Below are positions 1-10,900 of a DNA stretch of 64,000 nucleotides, piece after piece. Origin of the DNA: Yamagishiella unicocca (Eukaryota > Chlorophyta > Chlorophyceae > Chlamydomonadales > Volvocaceae); NCBI GenBank assembly GCA_003116995.1, contig BDSL01000042.1:730587-794586 (forward strand), read 5' to 3'. Position 1 is the stretch's first letter, and the number at the start of each line of letters is the position of its first letter. A program made the translations under genes and the position numbers. The notes beneath the pieces are model-generated. The model made no database searches, was not told where the DNA came from, and saw only the letters and a program-made list of their open reading frames with translations.

Positions 1-67
1 GCACCGCTGCCCGCCTGGCGAGGAACGGGGGGGACCTCCTCGGCTACCTCGTACAACACACAGAGTA

Positions 68-3000
68 TTAACGGCGGTCCCGGTAATCCGGAACACCCGC
101 TGCGAGTGCTGCTTCGCCATGCAAGCTCAGTAGCTTGCAGTAGAACGCGATGAGCTCGGCCTTACGTTCGAGACCTTTCATGACCAGCGGCGGCGTCACA
201 ACGCTCTGGACAAGTGGAATCAGCTGCTTCTCTACGTTGAGCAATTCCAGCTTATGGATCGTGTCCACATGGTTTGGAAAGAGCGTTACCAATGCATCAT
301 ATTCCTTTTCATTCAGTGCATATCCCCGGGGCATTCTGCCGCGGGCAACGCTGGCCGGTACGCGGGCACCCTCAGCAGTTACGGCGACGGGCGCGAACCT
401 CTCGTCTGCCTGCGACCTCAGGACAGGTGGGTGCGGTGGTCAAGACAGGGAACGATTTCTTGGATAAACGAAGGCATGTCGAACTGTGATTTCTAGATAA
501 ACGAAGGCATGTCAAACTGTGTGCCGCAATCTTATGTAATATGTCGTGAATGAGCGTCCTGCGTAACTCGCATTCAGCAGTTTTTGGAACTCCTCCAGGC
601 TCCTCCACTTCGTGTTACGACGCGGTCGGGCGGGCACGCGAGTGGGAGACGCGCCCTTATGCCGACACGGCAGGTGTTACCGTACCCGCATGACATCCAG
701 CGAGGGTATTGCTGTAGGCGGTTTCGCTAGATGCATCGATCTGGTTTCGGACTCAGTTTACGACCTGACTAAGTTTACGACCTGCTCACGCAAGCTAGCA
801 CAATACTCACGTGACTTAAGGATATACGGTTTACTCCTAGCGATCCAACGACCCGACAGGTCGAGTCCGTACAATCCTAACAGGACGTCGTCATCCAAAT
901 CCGTCATCCTAACCCCACAGCTTCCAAAGGCATGCACGTTTCCCTTGCTCGGGTACGTCGGCACAGGCCACTACGCCGACTTACATCCGCATCTGGTTTG
1001 GCGTTTACTAGGTGCTTGGACGAGGACTTGGAGGAGCGCGCGAAAGAGATGCTGCCGTGGAAGCTGCCGAGTCCGTCCGCTCCGCTAGTTCCCTTGCCCT
1101 GCTTGCTGGCGTCCGCCTGCAGGAACAGTTTACCCAGACTTTTAACGCCGCCGTTTCGCGCTCAGAGCTATCTTCCACCTACTCAGCGCATGTACGGCTA
1201 TAAAAGGCTTCCGTCCTGTTTTTTAAGCACAAACACGTCCCTGTGCTGCCAACTTGGATGCAGTTGACCCGCAGGACGGTCTTTTGATGTTAACTCGGAG
1301 AACTCAAAAACTTCTAATGAGTCAAGCCTACCTCTGAATCCGGTGTGGTCTTCGCAGCTGCTGGTGGAGTGTTCTTGGACGTGCGAACGCTCGTGTAGCT
1401 GCCAGCAACGCTAGCGGGCTTCTCGAAACCACCGTAGGTTGATGCCGGTGGCGTTGTCTTGGAGGTGTGCACACTCCTGAGGCTGCCAGCAACACTGGGG
1501 GCCTTGCCGACATCGCCCATGTCCGATTGTCGCGGCGTGGTCTTGTTGGCGGTGTGCGCACTCCGGGCGCTCCCAGCGATGCTGGCAGGCCGGCCATCCG
1601 TCGAACGGCGGAACTCACTCTCGTCATCCTGCGCAGCCAGGCAAGTCAAAACTCCCAATCGTCAGGCGCTAGGCAAATAGGTAAGAGCGCGGAGAGCAAG
1701 TTGCGCGAATAATGCCTTGAACAAGACACATAATAAATGGTGCGCAGTACCCGGTGCTGCACTGGATGCGGCCGATGCCACAAATCTCATTGTCAGCAGA
1801 GCTAGATAACAACAGATTATCGGACGCATACTGTTGTAGGGACCGGCAGGCGTTAGCAAACGTACCGAATCGCGTTTGGCCTTTGCAAGAGCCGCCGATG
1901 CGTCTGGCGTTGTCCTGGAGGAGGGGGCGGTCGTGAAGCTGCCAGCGGCGACGGCGGGCCTGTCAGAGCCACCGTAGGTTGATGCCGGCGGCGTGGTCTT
2001 GGGGCTGTACCCACCCCTGAAGCTGTTGGCCACGCTGGGCGCCTTATCAGCACCAACACCTCCATACGTCGTTACCGGCCTGGAGCTGTGAGCACTGCGG
2101 GCGCTGCCGGCCACGCTGGCGGGTCGACCATTGGTTGGGAGACTGAACTCCTTCTCGTCCGCCTGCGCAGCCAGACAGATAGCCCCGGGTGTGATGACTA
2201 AGTCGGCAACTCGTGCTTGGGGACGGATACACAGTTCACACCACCTGGCGCTGCAAAAGACATTGACCGAGGTATATACACCCCATAGCCATTACGGTTA
2301 CATGACTGTGTTTGCGGTTTGTTCTGTCCACTACAAGCGGCAGCAACTGACCTCAGAGTCTTGTTTGGCCTTGGCCGGAGCCGCTGACGCCTCTGCAGTA
2401 GTCCGGGAGGTGCGCACGCTCGTGAAGGACGCATTGACGCTGGGCGCCTTGTCGGGGGCGCCGTAGATTGATGCCGGCGGCGTCGTCTTGGGCGTTTGCG
2501 CATTTTTGAAGCTGCTGGCGGCACTGGGCGCCTTGTCGGCATCACCCATGTATGATGGCCGCGGCGTGGTCTTGTTGGAGGTGTGATCACTCCGGGCTGG
2601 GGCCCCAAAACCGGACTCGGATGCCAGAGGTGTGGCCCTGGGTGAGCGGGTGAGGCTGCCAGGTCCGCCCGGCCGGTCGGCATCGCCAAAGTCAGTTGTT
2701 TGCTTTGTGTGCCTGGAAGTGGCGGCACTTGTGGAAGTGCCAGACACGCTGGCTGGCCCAGCTGCCACGCCAGCTGCAATCGTGGCGAGATCGTCTTGGT
2801 CGTCCTGCACACGCAACCGCAATAGAGTCTGCCGAGCAGTCTAGACATTTTGAATATCTATGCCATAGAATCACGTGCCGTCTGTTACGCAACGTTATGT
2901 GAACTAACGTGAGTGATGTGTTATGTCATCTGCATGATACATTGTAAAGTCGCGTCTGCTTCATGTCAAACGTACATAACAAGAGCTGTTTAACAACCCA

Positions 3001-6000
3001 TCGCCACTGGCAAACTAACCGTTGATGCACGTGACATCAACTTGCTCGACTTGTCACTCTTGACGCTGCCCGCAACGCTGGCAGGTCCACCGTAGTCTGA
3101 TTGCCGCGGGGTGGTGTGCAGACTCTTGACGCTGCCCGCAATGCTGGCAGGCACGCCAACATTGGACGGCGCCGGTGTAGGCTTGGCCACGCTGCCCGCA
3201 ATGCTGGCAGGTGCACCGTAGTTTGATTGCCGGGGGGTGGTGTGCAGACTCTTGACACTGCCCGCAATGCTGGCAGGCACGCCAACATTGGACGGCGCCG
3301 GTGTAGGCTTGGCCACGCTGCCCGCAATGCTGGCAGGTGCACCGTAGTTTGATTGCCGCGGGGTGGTGTGCAGACTCTTGACGCTGCCCGCAATGCTGGC
3401 AGGTGCACCGACGTTGGACGGCGCAGGTGTGGTCTTGGCCACGCTGCCCGCAATCTTGCTGCCCACGTTTGACGCTGTCGGTGTGCTTTTGGCTGAGCCA
3501 GCGGTATCTGGAGCCAAGATGTTGGCATAGTTTTCCAATTCAAAATCCGCCTGCACAACCCGATAAGATAGGTCAGCTGTTGAGATTGATCAACGGGTCG
3601 GGCGCTTTGCTGGTTTCAACATCAGCGACTGGGCCGGGTAGGTAAGCATTGAGGACGCAATGTGCTGCGGGCATTCGCTTCGCATGCTTTCCACGTCGTG
3701 CTTTGTATTTTGTGCACGGCAAACGAGCAACACCCAGACCCATCCAGCGGCCACTGCGCAGACCCACCTCCGACGTGGCGCTCGTCTTGCCAGCAAGGAC
3801 GGATCCTGGCGGTGTGGTCTTGTTAGTCCGCGTGCTGCCGATAACACTGCCAGCAGGTGCAGGAGCATCGCCGCCGCCGACGTTCACCTGATGAAGGGTC
3901 GGCAGTGCTATGCATCAGACGCAAGCCCGGTCTTGGGGTGCATACGCCTCGGGGTATTTCATGTCCCCCAACCATCCAGCACGAGGACGTCATTTGCGTA
4001 TTTTACTATTTTTGCCGTGAATGGATGCTATCACGATAACTACCGTAAAGCCAATGGATTTACGGTAACTGCAGTAATGCCAACGGAATCCAACAGCCTA
4101 CCTCTGACGCTGCTTTGGCTGGGATAGATTTGAGCGAACCGATGCTGACGATGCTGTCGCTGTGGCTGCCGCCGCCAATGGCTGCGTTGCCGCCTGTGTT
4201 GCCATCCCCGCCGGCCTCGTCGCCACCGCTCACCTCCGCCTGCTGCACATCCGGGCAAGAGCTCGAGTCAGGCCGCGCCGCGAACCGCGTCCACAGTGTA
4301 CGACACCGCAATGTACCACACACGGAGCCGACCACTGCCTCTACCACGCCGGGAGAATGGCTGCATGCGCTCTCGAATCCCGTTTCCAGTGCGCCCAGAA
4401 GCACCAGCCGCCCGACGCGCGTGCTGCAAAGCGCACGGCTGCTGCAGCCGCGCAACAAGCCGACGCCAACTCACGACCCCTGCCAGCTCGCCGAGAAATG
4501 CGCTCCCACCAAACACGCACCTGACTGCTCTCGGCAGGAGCCTTGTCGAGCCTCTCGATGCGTACGACCGCCGCAACCTGCCGCTGCTGACCCTGGTAAG
4601 TCACCGTCACCGTCGCGACAGCGGGCCCGATGATACGGGACTGGCTGCCCTGTGTGCGCGAGTAGATATGGGAAAGATGGATGTCGGAGGACGTTTTGAA
4701 GAGGAAGACGGATGTCAGAGGACGTTTTGAAGGGGAAGACGGATGTCAGAGGACGTTTTGAAGAGGGGAGACTCGATTTAAGGTGATGTGCGTCGGTGCG
4801 GTGTTCGGTGCCGAACCTGGAGCCACATAACTCGTCGTTAAAAGTAAGCCAGGATGCCGTGCGCAGTGAGTGCTTGCCCTTTTTGCGGTCCTCCATTTCC
4901 TTATCGAATACAACCGGCCAACGCTGATTCACAAGGGGTCGAACCTGATGTAGCCCAGGGTCGGGACCGGCATTCTTTGACGCCCAAACAAATGCCTTAA
5001 ATCCCTCGCCACATCAAGCAGAGTGATCGTTGCTCCAACCGACAAGCCCTTACCGGCTTGGCGCGCTTGAACACTTCCAGAAGGTCGCGTACGGCGTCCC
5101 TCAGATCGTCCCGTGTCTTGCACTGCGCGATCTTCTTGGTGGACTCCCTGTTCGCATCCGTGATCAGGCCGGTCTTGTCCAACCGGTCGACCAGCTTGCT
5201 GGAAAGCATCTGCGATGACACACCATAGCCGAAAGACACCACAGCCGAAAGGTGTCATACACGACGCGGCAAGAAACAAGACGCGTGCACGCAGACGGCT
5301 TCGACCCCACGGTGCAACAAACAGGGGCACCTTAACTGGAAAGGAAGCTACGCTACTGCCGGCAGCCCACGCTACACTCCCCTGTCGTAGGACACCTCCC
5401 AAAATACGGTCGGTTGACTTGGTGCGACTGCACGTCGTCATAGCCACCCTTCGCTCTAGCCACCCTTCTTCGCTCACCTTGAGCTCGTTGGTGGTGCACT
5501 TGTTGATCGTGTACACAATCTCCTCCACCACGTGCTCGCGGGGGCAGTTGATGTAGACCAATCGCGACAGCAGCTCCTTCTTCAAGGTGGCGCTCACGGC
5601 ACCCAGCAGCAGGCTGACCGCAGCGTAGTCGTACGACGCAAGCGCATTCCGCACATCGTCATCCTCGGCGCTCAGGCTCTGCCAGAAGCTCACCGATGCC
5701 CTCCGCAGGTCATCCTCCTCGAAGGTGACCATCCTCGCCGGCTTGTACTCGGCGGCCAGGAGCCTTAGGGTTTTCTTTCCAATCTCATGCTTTTGCAGGT
5801 CGTCCCACATGTCCTCCTGGACCCTGCGGGGCAGCGTGCGGAGGCCCTCCGCCACCGCCTCCTCGAAGTAGCGCACTGGCGTCGCGTCGTCGCGGCGAGC
5901 GGCCACCAGTGCTACACGACGGACATCCCATAGCGCGGTATCCTCCATGTCCTTCGTGGCATTGCGCATTTTCTGCAATTCGCCCTCGCTCATGCCTGCC

Positions 6001-6002
6001 AT
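68..6002 (-). CDS. Unrecognised modular repeat protein, 11 exons, ~1012 aa
   Basis: Model: complement of join(68..409, 1009..1116, 1332..1628, 1866..2162, 2352..2804, 3020..3550, 3768..3887, 4102..4239, 4521..4592, 5054..5209, 5478..6002). Every exon length is a multiple of three and every junction is phase 0. Start ATG is at 6002 (MAGMSEGELQKMRN) and stop TAA at 68-70. Residues 1-227 are a charged, helical, unrecognised domain. Residues ~228-900 are low-complexity Ser/Thr/Pro/Gly repeats built on PASxAGSxxSxxT and TTPxxSxYGG. Several repeat exons begin Ala-Asp or Asp-Asp after a GCAG acceptor and end Ser-Glu before the donor, which suggests duplicated exon cassettes. The last exon (residues 900-1012) is again ordered-looking, with KLELLNVEKQLIPLVQ and ERKAELIAFYCKLL. 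No signal peptide or membrane segment is seen. The repeats are probably disordered and phosphorylatable (many TP sites). I do not recognise the family and propose no function. The 36-aa exon 1009..1116 is the least certain. Confidence 0.72.
454..520. repeat. 34-bp tandem duplication in an intron
   Basis: Two adjacent copies of a 34-bp unit (gatttct...aactgt) begin at 454 and 488 and differ at a few positions. They lie in the last intron of the repeat-protein gene. Confidence 0.8.
3121..3376 (-). repeat. 126-bp tandem duplication inside a coding exon
   Basis: Two near-identical 126-bp copies inside exon 3020..3550 encode the 42-residue pair of a 22-aa unit (PASIAGSVKSLHTTPRQS core) and a 20-aa unit (PASIAGSVAKPTPAPSNVG core). 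A third, partly diverged copy flanks them. The very high nucleotide identity indicates recent in-frame expansion. Confidence 0.85.
4680..4772. repeat. 31-bp minisatellite, 3 copies, intronic
   Basis: Three copies of a 31-bp unit starting ggatgtcagaggacgttttg lie in the intron between exons 5054..5209 and 4521..4592 of the repeat-protein gene. Confidence 0.85.
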
Positions 6003-7994
6003 GGTCAGACGCCTCTGTGCTCACGCACTCAGGGTTGGTGCCTGTAACGTGGATAAGAGGTGATGCGGGGGAACGTGGGAGTGAGATGGTTGCGGACGCG
6101 GTAGCAAGGATGTCAAATGTGCGGAAGGCTTGGCCGCAAGTTAGTGGTCGGGTTGCATATGCGTAAGGGTCGCGCTACGGCACCCAGTATGAGGGGGTGG
6201 GGGGTGTTACCCATGAACAGGGTATGATTGTATGGCCCGGTAGCTCTGGTCGTTACTCCGCAGCCCAATTGGTCGCATTCTCACGCTCGTTGAAAACCGT
6301 GTCAACCGATGCTTTTACCCCATGTACTCCTTAACCCAAGAGATATATTCTAACCGCAAAACACATCCGTAATATTGTCATTGGTGTAGCAGAGAACGAT
6401 GGAAAGGAGCGAGCAAGGGACTTCAGAAGTATTCGTGTACGACGCAATTAAAAATACGTCTGGATTACCAAAGGCTGCACGTCCATATCCTGACAATAAT
6501 ATTTGTATTCTCAGGACCTCTCGGCGCCCCGTCGGCATAAAATGATGTACGGCATGTACGCATGAAACGTTCCCAAGGATCCCAACACGTTTGACCCTTG
6601 CCAGACAATAATAGGGAGGCTTGGCATAGCGTGGTATTTGCTTGGCTCTATCTAGGGATGGCTTCAGCGCTGTGATCAGTGCTGCTGTCACATCGAGTTG
6701 GTCAGGGCGGGCAAAAACGTAGTAAGATCACATGCTGACGCTTAATTCTCTTAAATCCTTTAACATTATTCTTATCGCGCGCTTTTACTAAACGAATGCG
6801 CCTCCTTCCAAAAAGGCGGGCCACGAACGACGGCGCTTAGCTAAAAACATACCGCTTATAAGATTCTGTGGAACAGGCAGGTTCCTTCAGCTCTCGTGAA
6901 ACGACCCTTCTATGCACGTAATGTAAAGCACGTGCGTCGAGCAAGCTTTCCGCATCTAGTTCACACAGCCAACTAGTGGTTCATCGAAAAATAAGTCGCC
7001 CCGCGGCTAATTCCCCATCCAACAAACACCTCATGTCCATTTACAAGGAGCCTAGTGTTTCAACGTGCAGGCAAGGCATAGTTAGGCTCCAAATGCGTTC
7101 CACATGAGTTCCATCACTTCCAACTTTACCCGTCCCCCCGCTCGCATTACCCACCAGCAAACTTGGTTCAAAAGTATTTCTCTGGTCGCGCCGATCGTCC
7201 TCCACTGCCAGGTCCGCGCCCCGGTACTTCCTGCAGCATAATCAGCGCACACACTATTGATAACGTGAACAGCAATGCGACGCTGTTGCAGATGATCACG
7301 GTATTCAGGACTACACGAGCTGTGTTCTCAACCCTATGTTAAAGCTTACAATTGCTTGTTGTGGTTGATGCGTCGAGTGCAACGTCGAACGTAGGCGCGC
7401 TACCTCAGTGTATGCTAAATTACTGTGCGATAATTCTGTAAAGTTGACGTACCCTTATAAGTCTAGAGCTCTAAGGAAACACGAAAGCTACGTGAAAATG
7501 GGGCCCTGTACGGAGGAGGCCACCATCGAATGACCTTGCATGCGGCACGCGCCATGCATTCAGGTACTCGTCGCCACCTTCCGATGGTTTTGCGCTTCTT
7601 TAGAAAATCAAAAGGTTGCTGATCTATGACATAGCACAGTGCAACGCTAGAGCTGCCAACTCCCCCCCCAAAAAAAATTCAAACCCACGTCGTGAGGAGT
7701 CGCAGCCCAGGTGATCCTGGACCGTTGTTCACGATGTTAGGTACATGATTTTGCACAGAGCAGTATCACTTCCATAAGAGCGGCTATGATGGCGTTTCCT
7801 ACAGCCGTCCTCCATCCTTGCGGCTAAAGGGCGCGCCCAAGAGCGCATACTATAGCAGCCCAGCCCAAACAATTATGATCAAATCGTGTGATCCTTACTA
7901 TCCGCTTGACCGCTGCGTTGCCGCGCACAGCCGCCCACCCTGCGCCCGTTGTAGGGCCGAACATTGTCGCTCTGTAGGTTTACATATCGCACTG
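6003..7994. other. Intergenic region, no supported gene
   Basis: This 2-kb stretch is clearly more AT-rich than the genes around it. It must hold the promoter of the repeat-protein gene (minus, start 6002) and the 3' end of the BLUF-like gene (minus, stop 7995). I find no chain of splice-compatible exons. The 113-codon open frame at 6350-6691 has no family signal. Confidence 0.6.
7980..7984 (-). promoter_or_regulatory. Candidate TGTAA poly(A) signal
   Basis: TGTAA on the minus strand, 11 nt beyond the stop of the BLUF-like gene. TGTAA is the usual green-algal poly(A) word. The short spacing makes this tentative. Confidence 0.35.
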
Positions 7995-10900
7995 CTATTG
8001 CTCCCGTTCTGGCTGTGAGGGCATCACGCGCAACCGCATACCGCGCGACAGCCGTCGCACTACCTCGTCCGCGCTGCTGCCTTTGCGCTCCTCCTCCCGC
8101 TGATCCATCGCATCCTACAAACAAAACAAATAAAAAAAGAATTTGACAGAGTGCATTTACAAACTTGTTGTGACAGGGTGCGCCTGTTGTCTAGGGTTTC
8201 GAAAGCATGGGAGCAAAATCGTCTCAGAACGTTTGCCGTCGTCGAATGTACCGGTGAAAAGAATGTTTACGCCCACACTATCGACAAACCAAAGGGAAGA
8301 TAACGGAGGTTGGGACGCAGAACTCATGATGAGGCCACGTGAAAGCCGAGCTAGTCGTCTCCCCGCGGCCTCACACAACGTGCAACGCAAAAGACGGTAC
8401 GTGTGGTGGCGCGAAAAGTGTAATGCGGCAGCGGCGGTTATCCCCGGACCGTCCTGACAGGTCCGCCGGTCAGACCGGATGGGACGAGGAGCGGGCACAA
8501 CGTCCCGTCGTGTCAGGCCACTCAGGGGACAACCCAAACTTGATGCAGACGAGCCTCCGATGTAGTGCACCTTAGTGGTCAAAGTTGGCAGCCAAACCAT
8601 GGCCATATGGCCACCCAGTCGCGTGCACAAAGCACCTCGCTGCATCGCTCCGTCCGTCCGGTCCAGATCCCTCCGGAGCCTATAGCGCCCGCCGCAACAA
8701 GAAGTGGCCTCCATCCCAAACCATCCCACCAACCCGCCCATCCCGCAAGCCGCAAACTGGCCTTTCACGGCCTCAGCCAACACGTCAACCACGCATTTCA
8801 ATCCTGCCACTCACCCTCCACGCGTAGGAACACGCGTAGCTTCTACGCTTCCCACCCGCCCACCTGCAGGTCTCGCTCCAGGTGCTCGCCGTAGAACCGG
8901 TGCAGGTGGCGGATCTCGCCCGCCAGCGCCTCCACGCGGGAAAGCGGAGCTCGCCGCCCGCCGTCGCCTCCTGCCTGGTCCGCCTCCTCCGCCATCAGCG
9001 CCAGCAGGGCCGCGTAGCGGCGGTAGTCGGCATCGAAGGCGTCCACGAAGTCGTGCAGCGAGGGAGCCATCTAAGTGTACGACAGGCGCGCAGGCAGGCA
9101 GCCAGCCAGGCGAAGAGCAGTCGTTGGTGTGATGCAGTGAGGACAGGTCCGGAACCGGCAGCTGTACTCCTGGCCTCCCATGTTTAACCGTTCGTACCGG
9201 GCGGAGGCAAATAAGTACGGAAGCGGTGGGTGCGGGGAGGTGTCGGGAGAAAGGCGCTAATGGGCGTGGGCAGAGCGTGGGAGGTGGGGTCGGCCGGGTG
9301 GGTCGGGTGACACCGGGTTAGCACCCACCGTGTCCCCAGCCAGTGTGGACACCACGGACTCGGGCGGGGTGGTGGACTCGAAGTCGGGCAGGTGCCGCAG
9401 CGCCTGGCTCTGAGCTCCCTGCGAGGCCACGGGAGACGCGGACACAGCTGGCGTGAGGTGGGGGGAACAGCCGGCTCCGAAACCATCTAGGGGCCGTTGG
9501 GCTCGGCTGCGGAAGCGGACAAAGAAAGCAACGCACAGCTGCCACTTCACCGGCGAGCTGGGAACGGTTGCTGGATGGCGGTGCAGGGGATGCAGTCTGT
9601 AGGCGTCTGCAGGCGGCTAACATGGCCTCATCCCGCAGCAAGGGACAGGTGGCATGTCTCGTGGTCCCTGGCACATGGCGCATGGCGCGAAGGAGCTGCG
9701 CGAAGCTCATGAGGCAAATACCGGTAACACGGCAGCAACGCACCGGCGAGGCTAGCGCTGACAGCTTGGGCCCAGCGAACTTTACAAACAGCTCCAGCTG
9801 CTCGATGCGGCTGACGAGCCTGGCGGAGGTGCGGGAGAACGGGCGGGGTGGAATGAGGACCTCGGACCTGGATAGATGACTGCGCTCAGCAAACGGAAGC
9901 ACTGGCGCCCGCATTTACCAAGGAAGGAGTGGCGGACAGCCCTTTCCCCCCCTCACGTGCCGACACAGGTATTGTTGTCGTGCGCGTCCGATTAAACCTT
10001 GGCGGCTCTGGACAGGCGCTGCCAAGCACGCACGCGTGCAAACTCCGCGACATCCAGGCCGTACTCATGCGCCTTCGTCACACCCCCACTTACTGCTGCT
10101 CCCTGCGTGGCGCCTCCGGCTCCTTGTCCGGGTTCCCTTCTACATCGACATCCATGCCCGGGAGCATTCCGTCGTAAGCCGCCGCTCTGTCCTCCAGTGC
10201 CCGTAGGGCAGCTGCCTGCTTGGCCGAGCCGCCGAGCAAGGTCCGCCGCCGACCCGCGGGTCGCCGAACCTCGGCGCAGAGCCAGCTCTCAAAGAGCCGC
10301 TCCCGGAGGTCCAGAATGTAACACGGCACCTGTAGATGGACACCCCGCAAATCAAAAATTTAAACCAAACACTCGCGGAGCAGCGCCACCAGGCGAGCGA
10401 GAGGAAAAGGGAAGCGGCCATGTCTATGCCTTCCGTGCACGAGCACGAGCACAGTCCTTCCACGCAACCCTCACGAGTCGTCACGCAGCAAAACAGCAGG
10501 TGGTAGTGGTAGTCGGACAGCCACCTGATGCGGCGCGCCGGCTGGGGCGCGGAATGCATGATGAGGTTTAACGGCCATCCCGCGCGACCTGATAGTCGGA
10601 CAGCAGCCCAAACCCGCCGCACAGCCGGCGGCCTCACCCGGATCTCAAGGAGCCGGTGCATTGCCGCATCCTGAGGCCGCAGCTCCCGCATCAGCGCGAA
10701 CAGCTGGTTGTTGTCGCCCTGCTCGCCGCAACAAGGGGAGGCGGAAGCGCAGAGGCTGAGGCACAGCGGGTGCGCAGCGGGGCATGAGAGGAGACCCGTG
10801 GGTTGGCACGCAAAATGGACGGGCCGGTGCGTCGCTGGGCCAGCTATGTACGGCACCATCTGCCGGTATCATAAACGGACGCGAGAGGAACGTGTTTCCT

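Noticed and set aside
1199..1206. TATAAAAG on the plus strand
   Set aside because: It lies in an intron of a minus-strand gene with no plus-strand exon downstream; probably chance.
6350..6691. 113-codon minus-strand frame in the AT-rich intergenic region
   Set aside because: No recognised motif, no promoter or poly(A) context, and codon use unlike the surrounding genes.
9997..10075. Coding-like stretch HEYGLDVAEFARVRAWQRLS in an intron of the BLUF-like gene
   Set aside because: It looks protein-like, but it would need an intron of about 20 nt after exon 10094..10329. The model that skips it has perfect phases. It could be a rare alternative exon.
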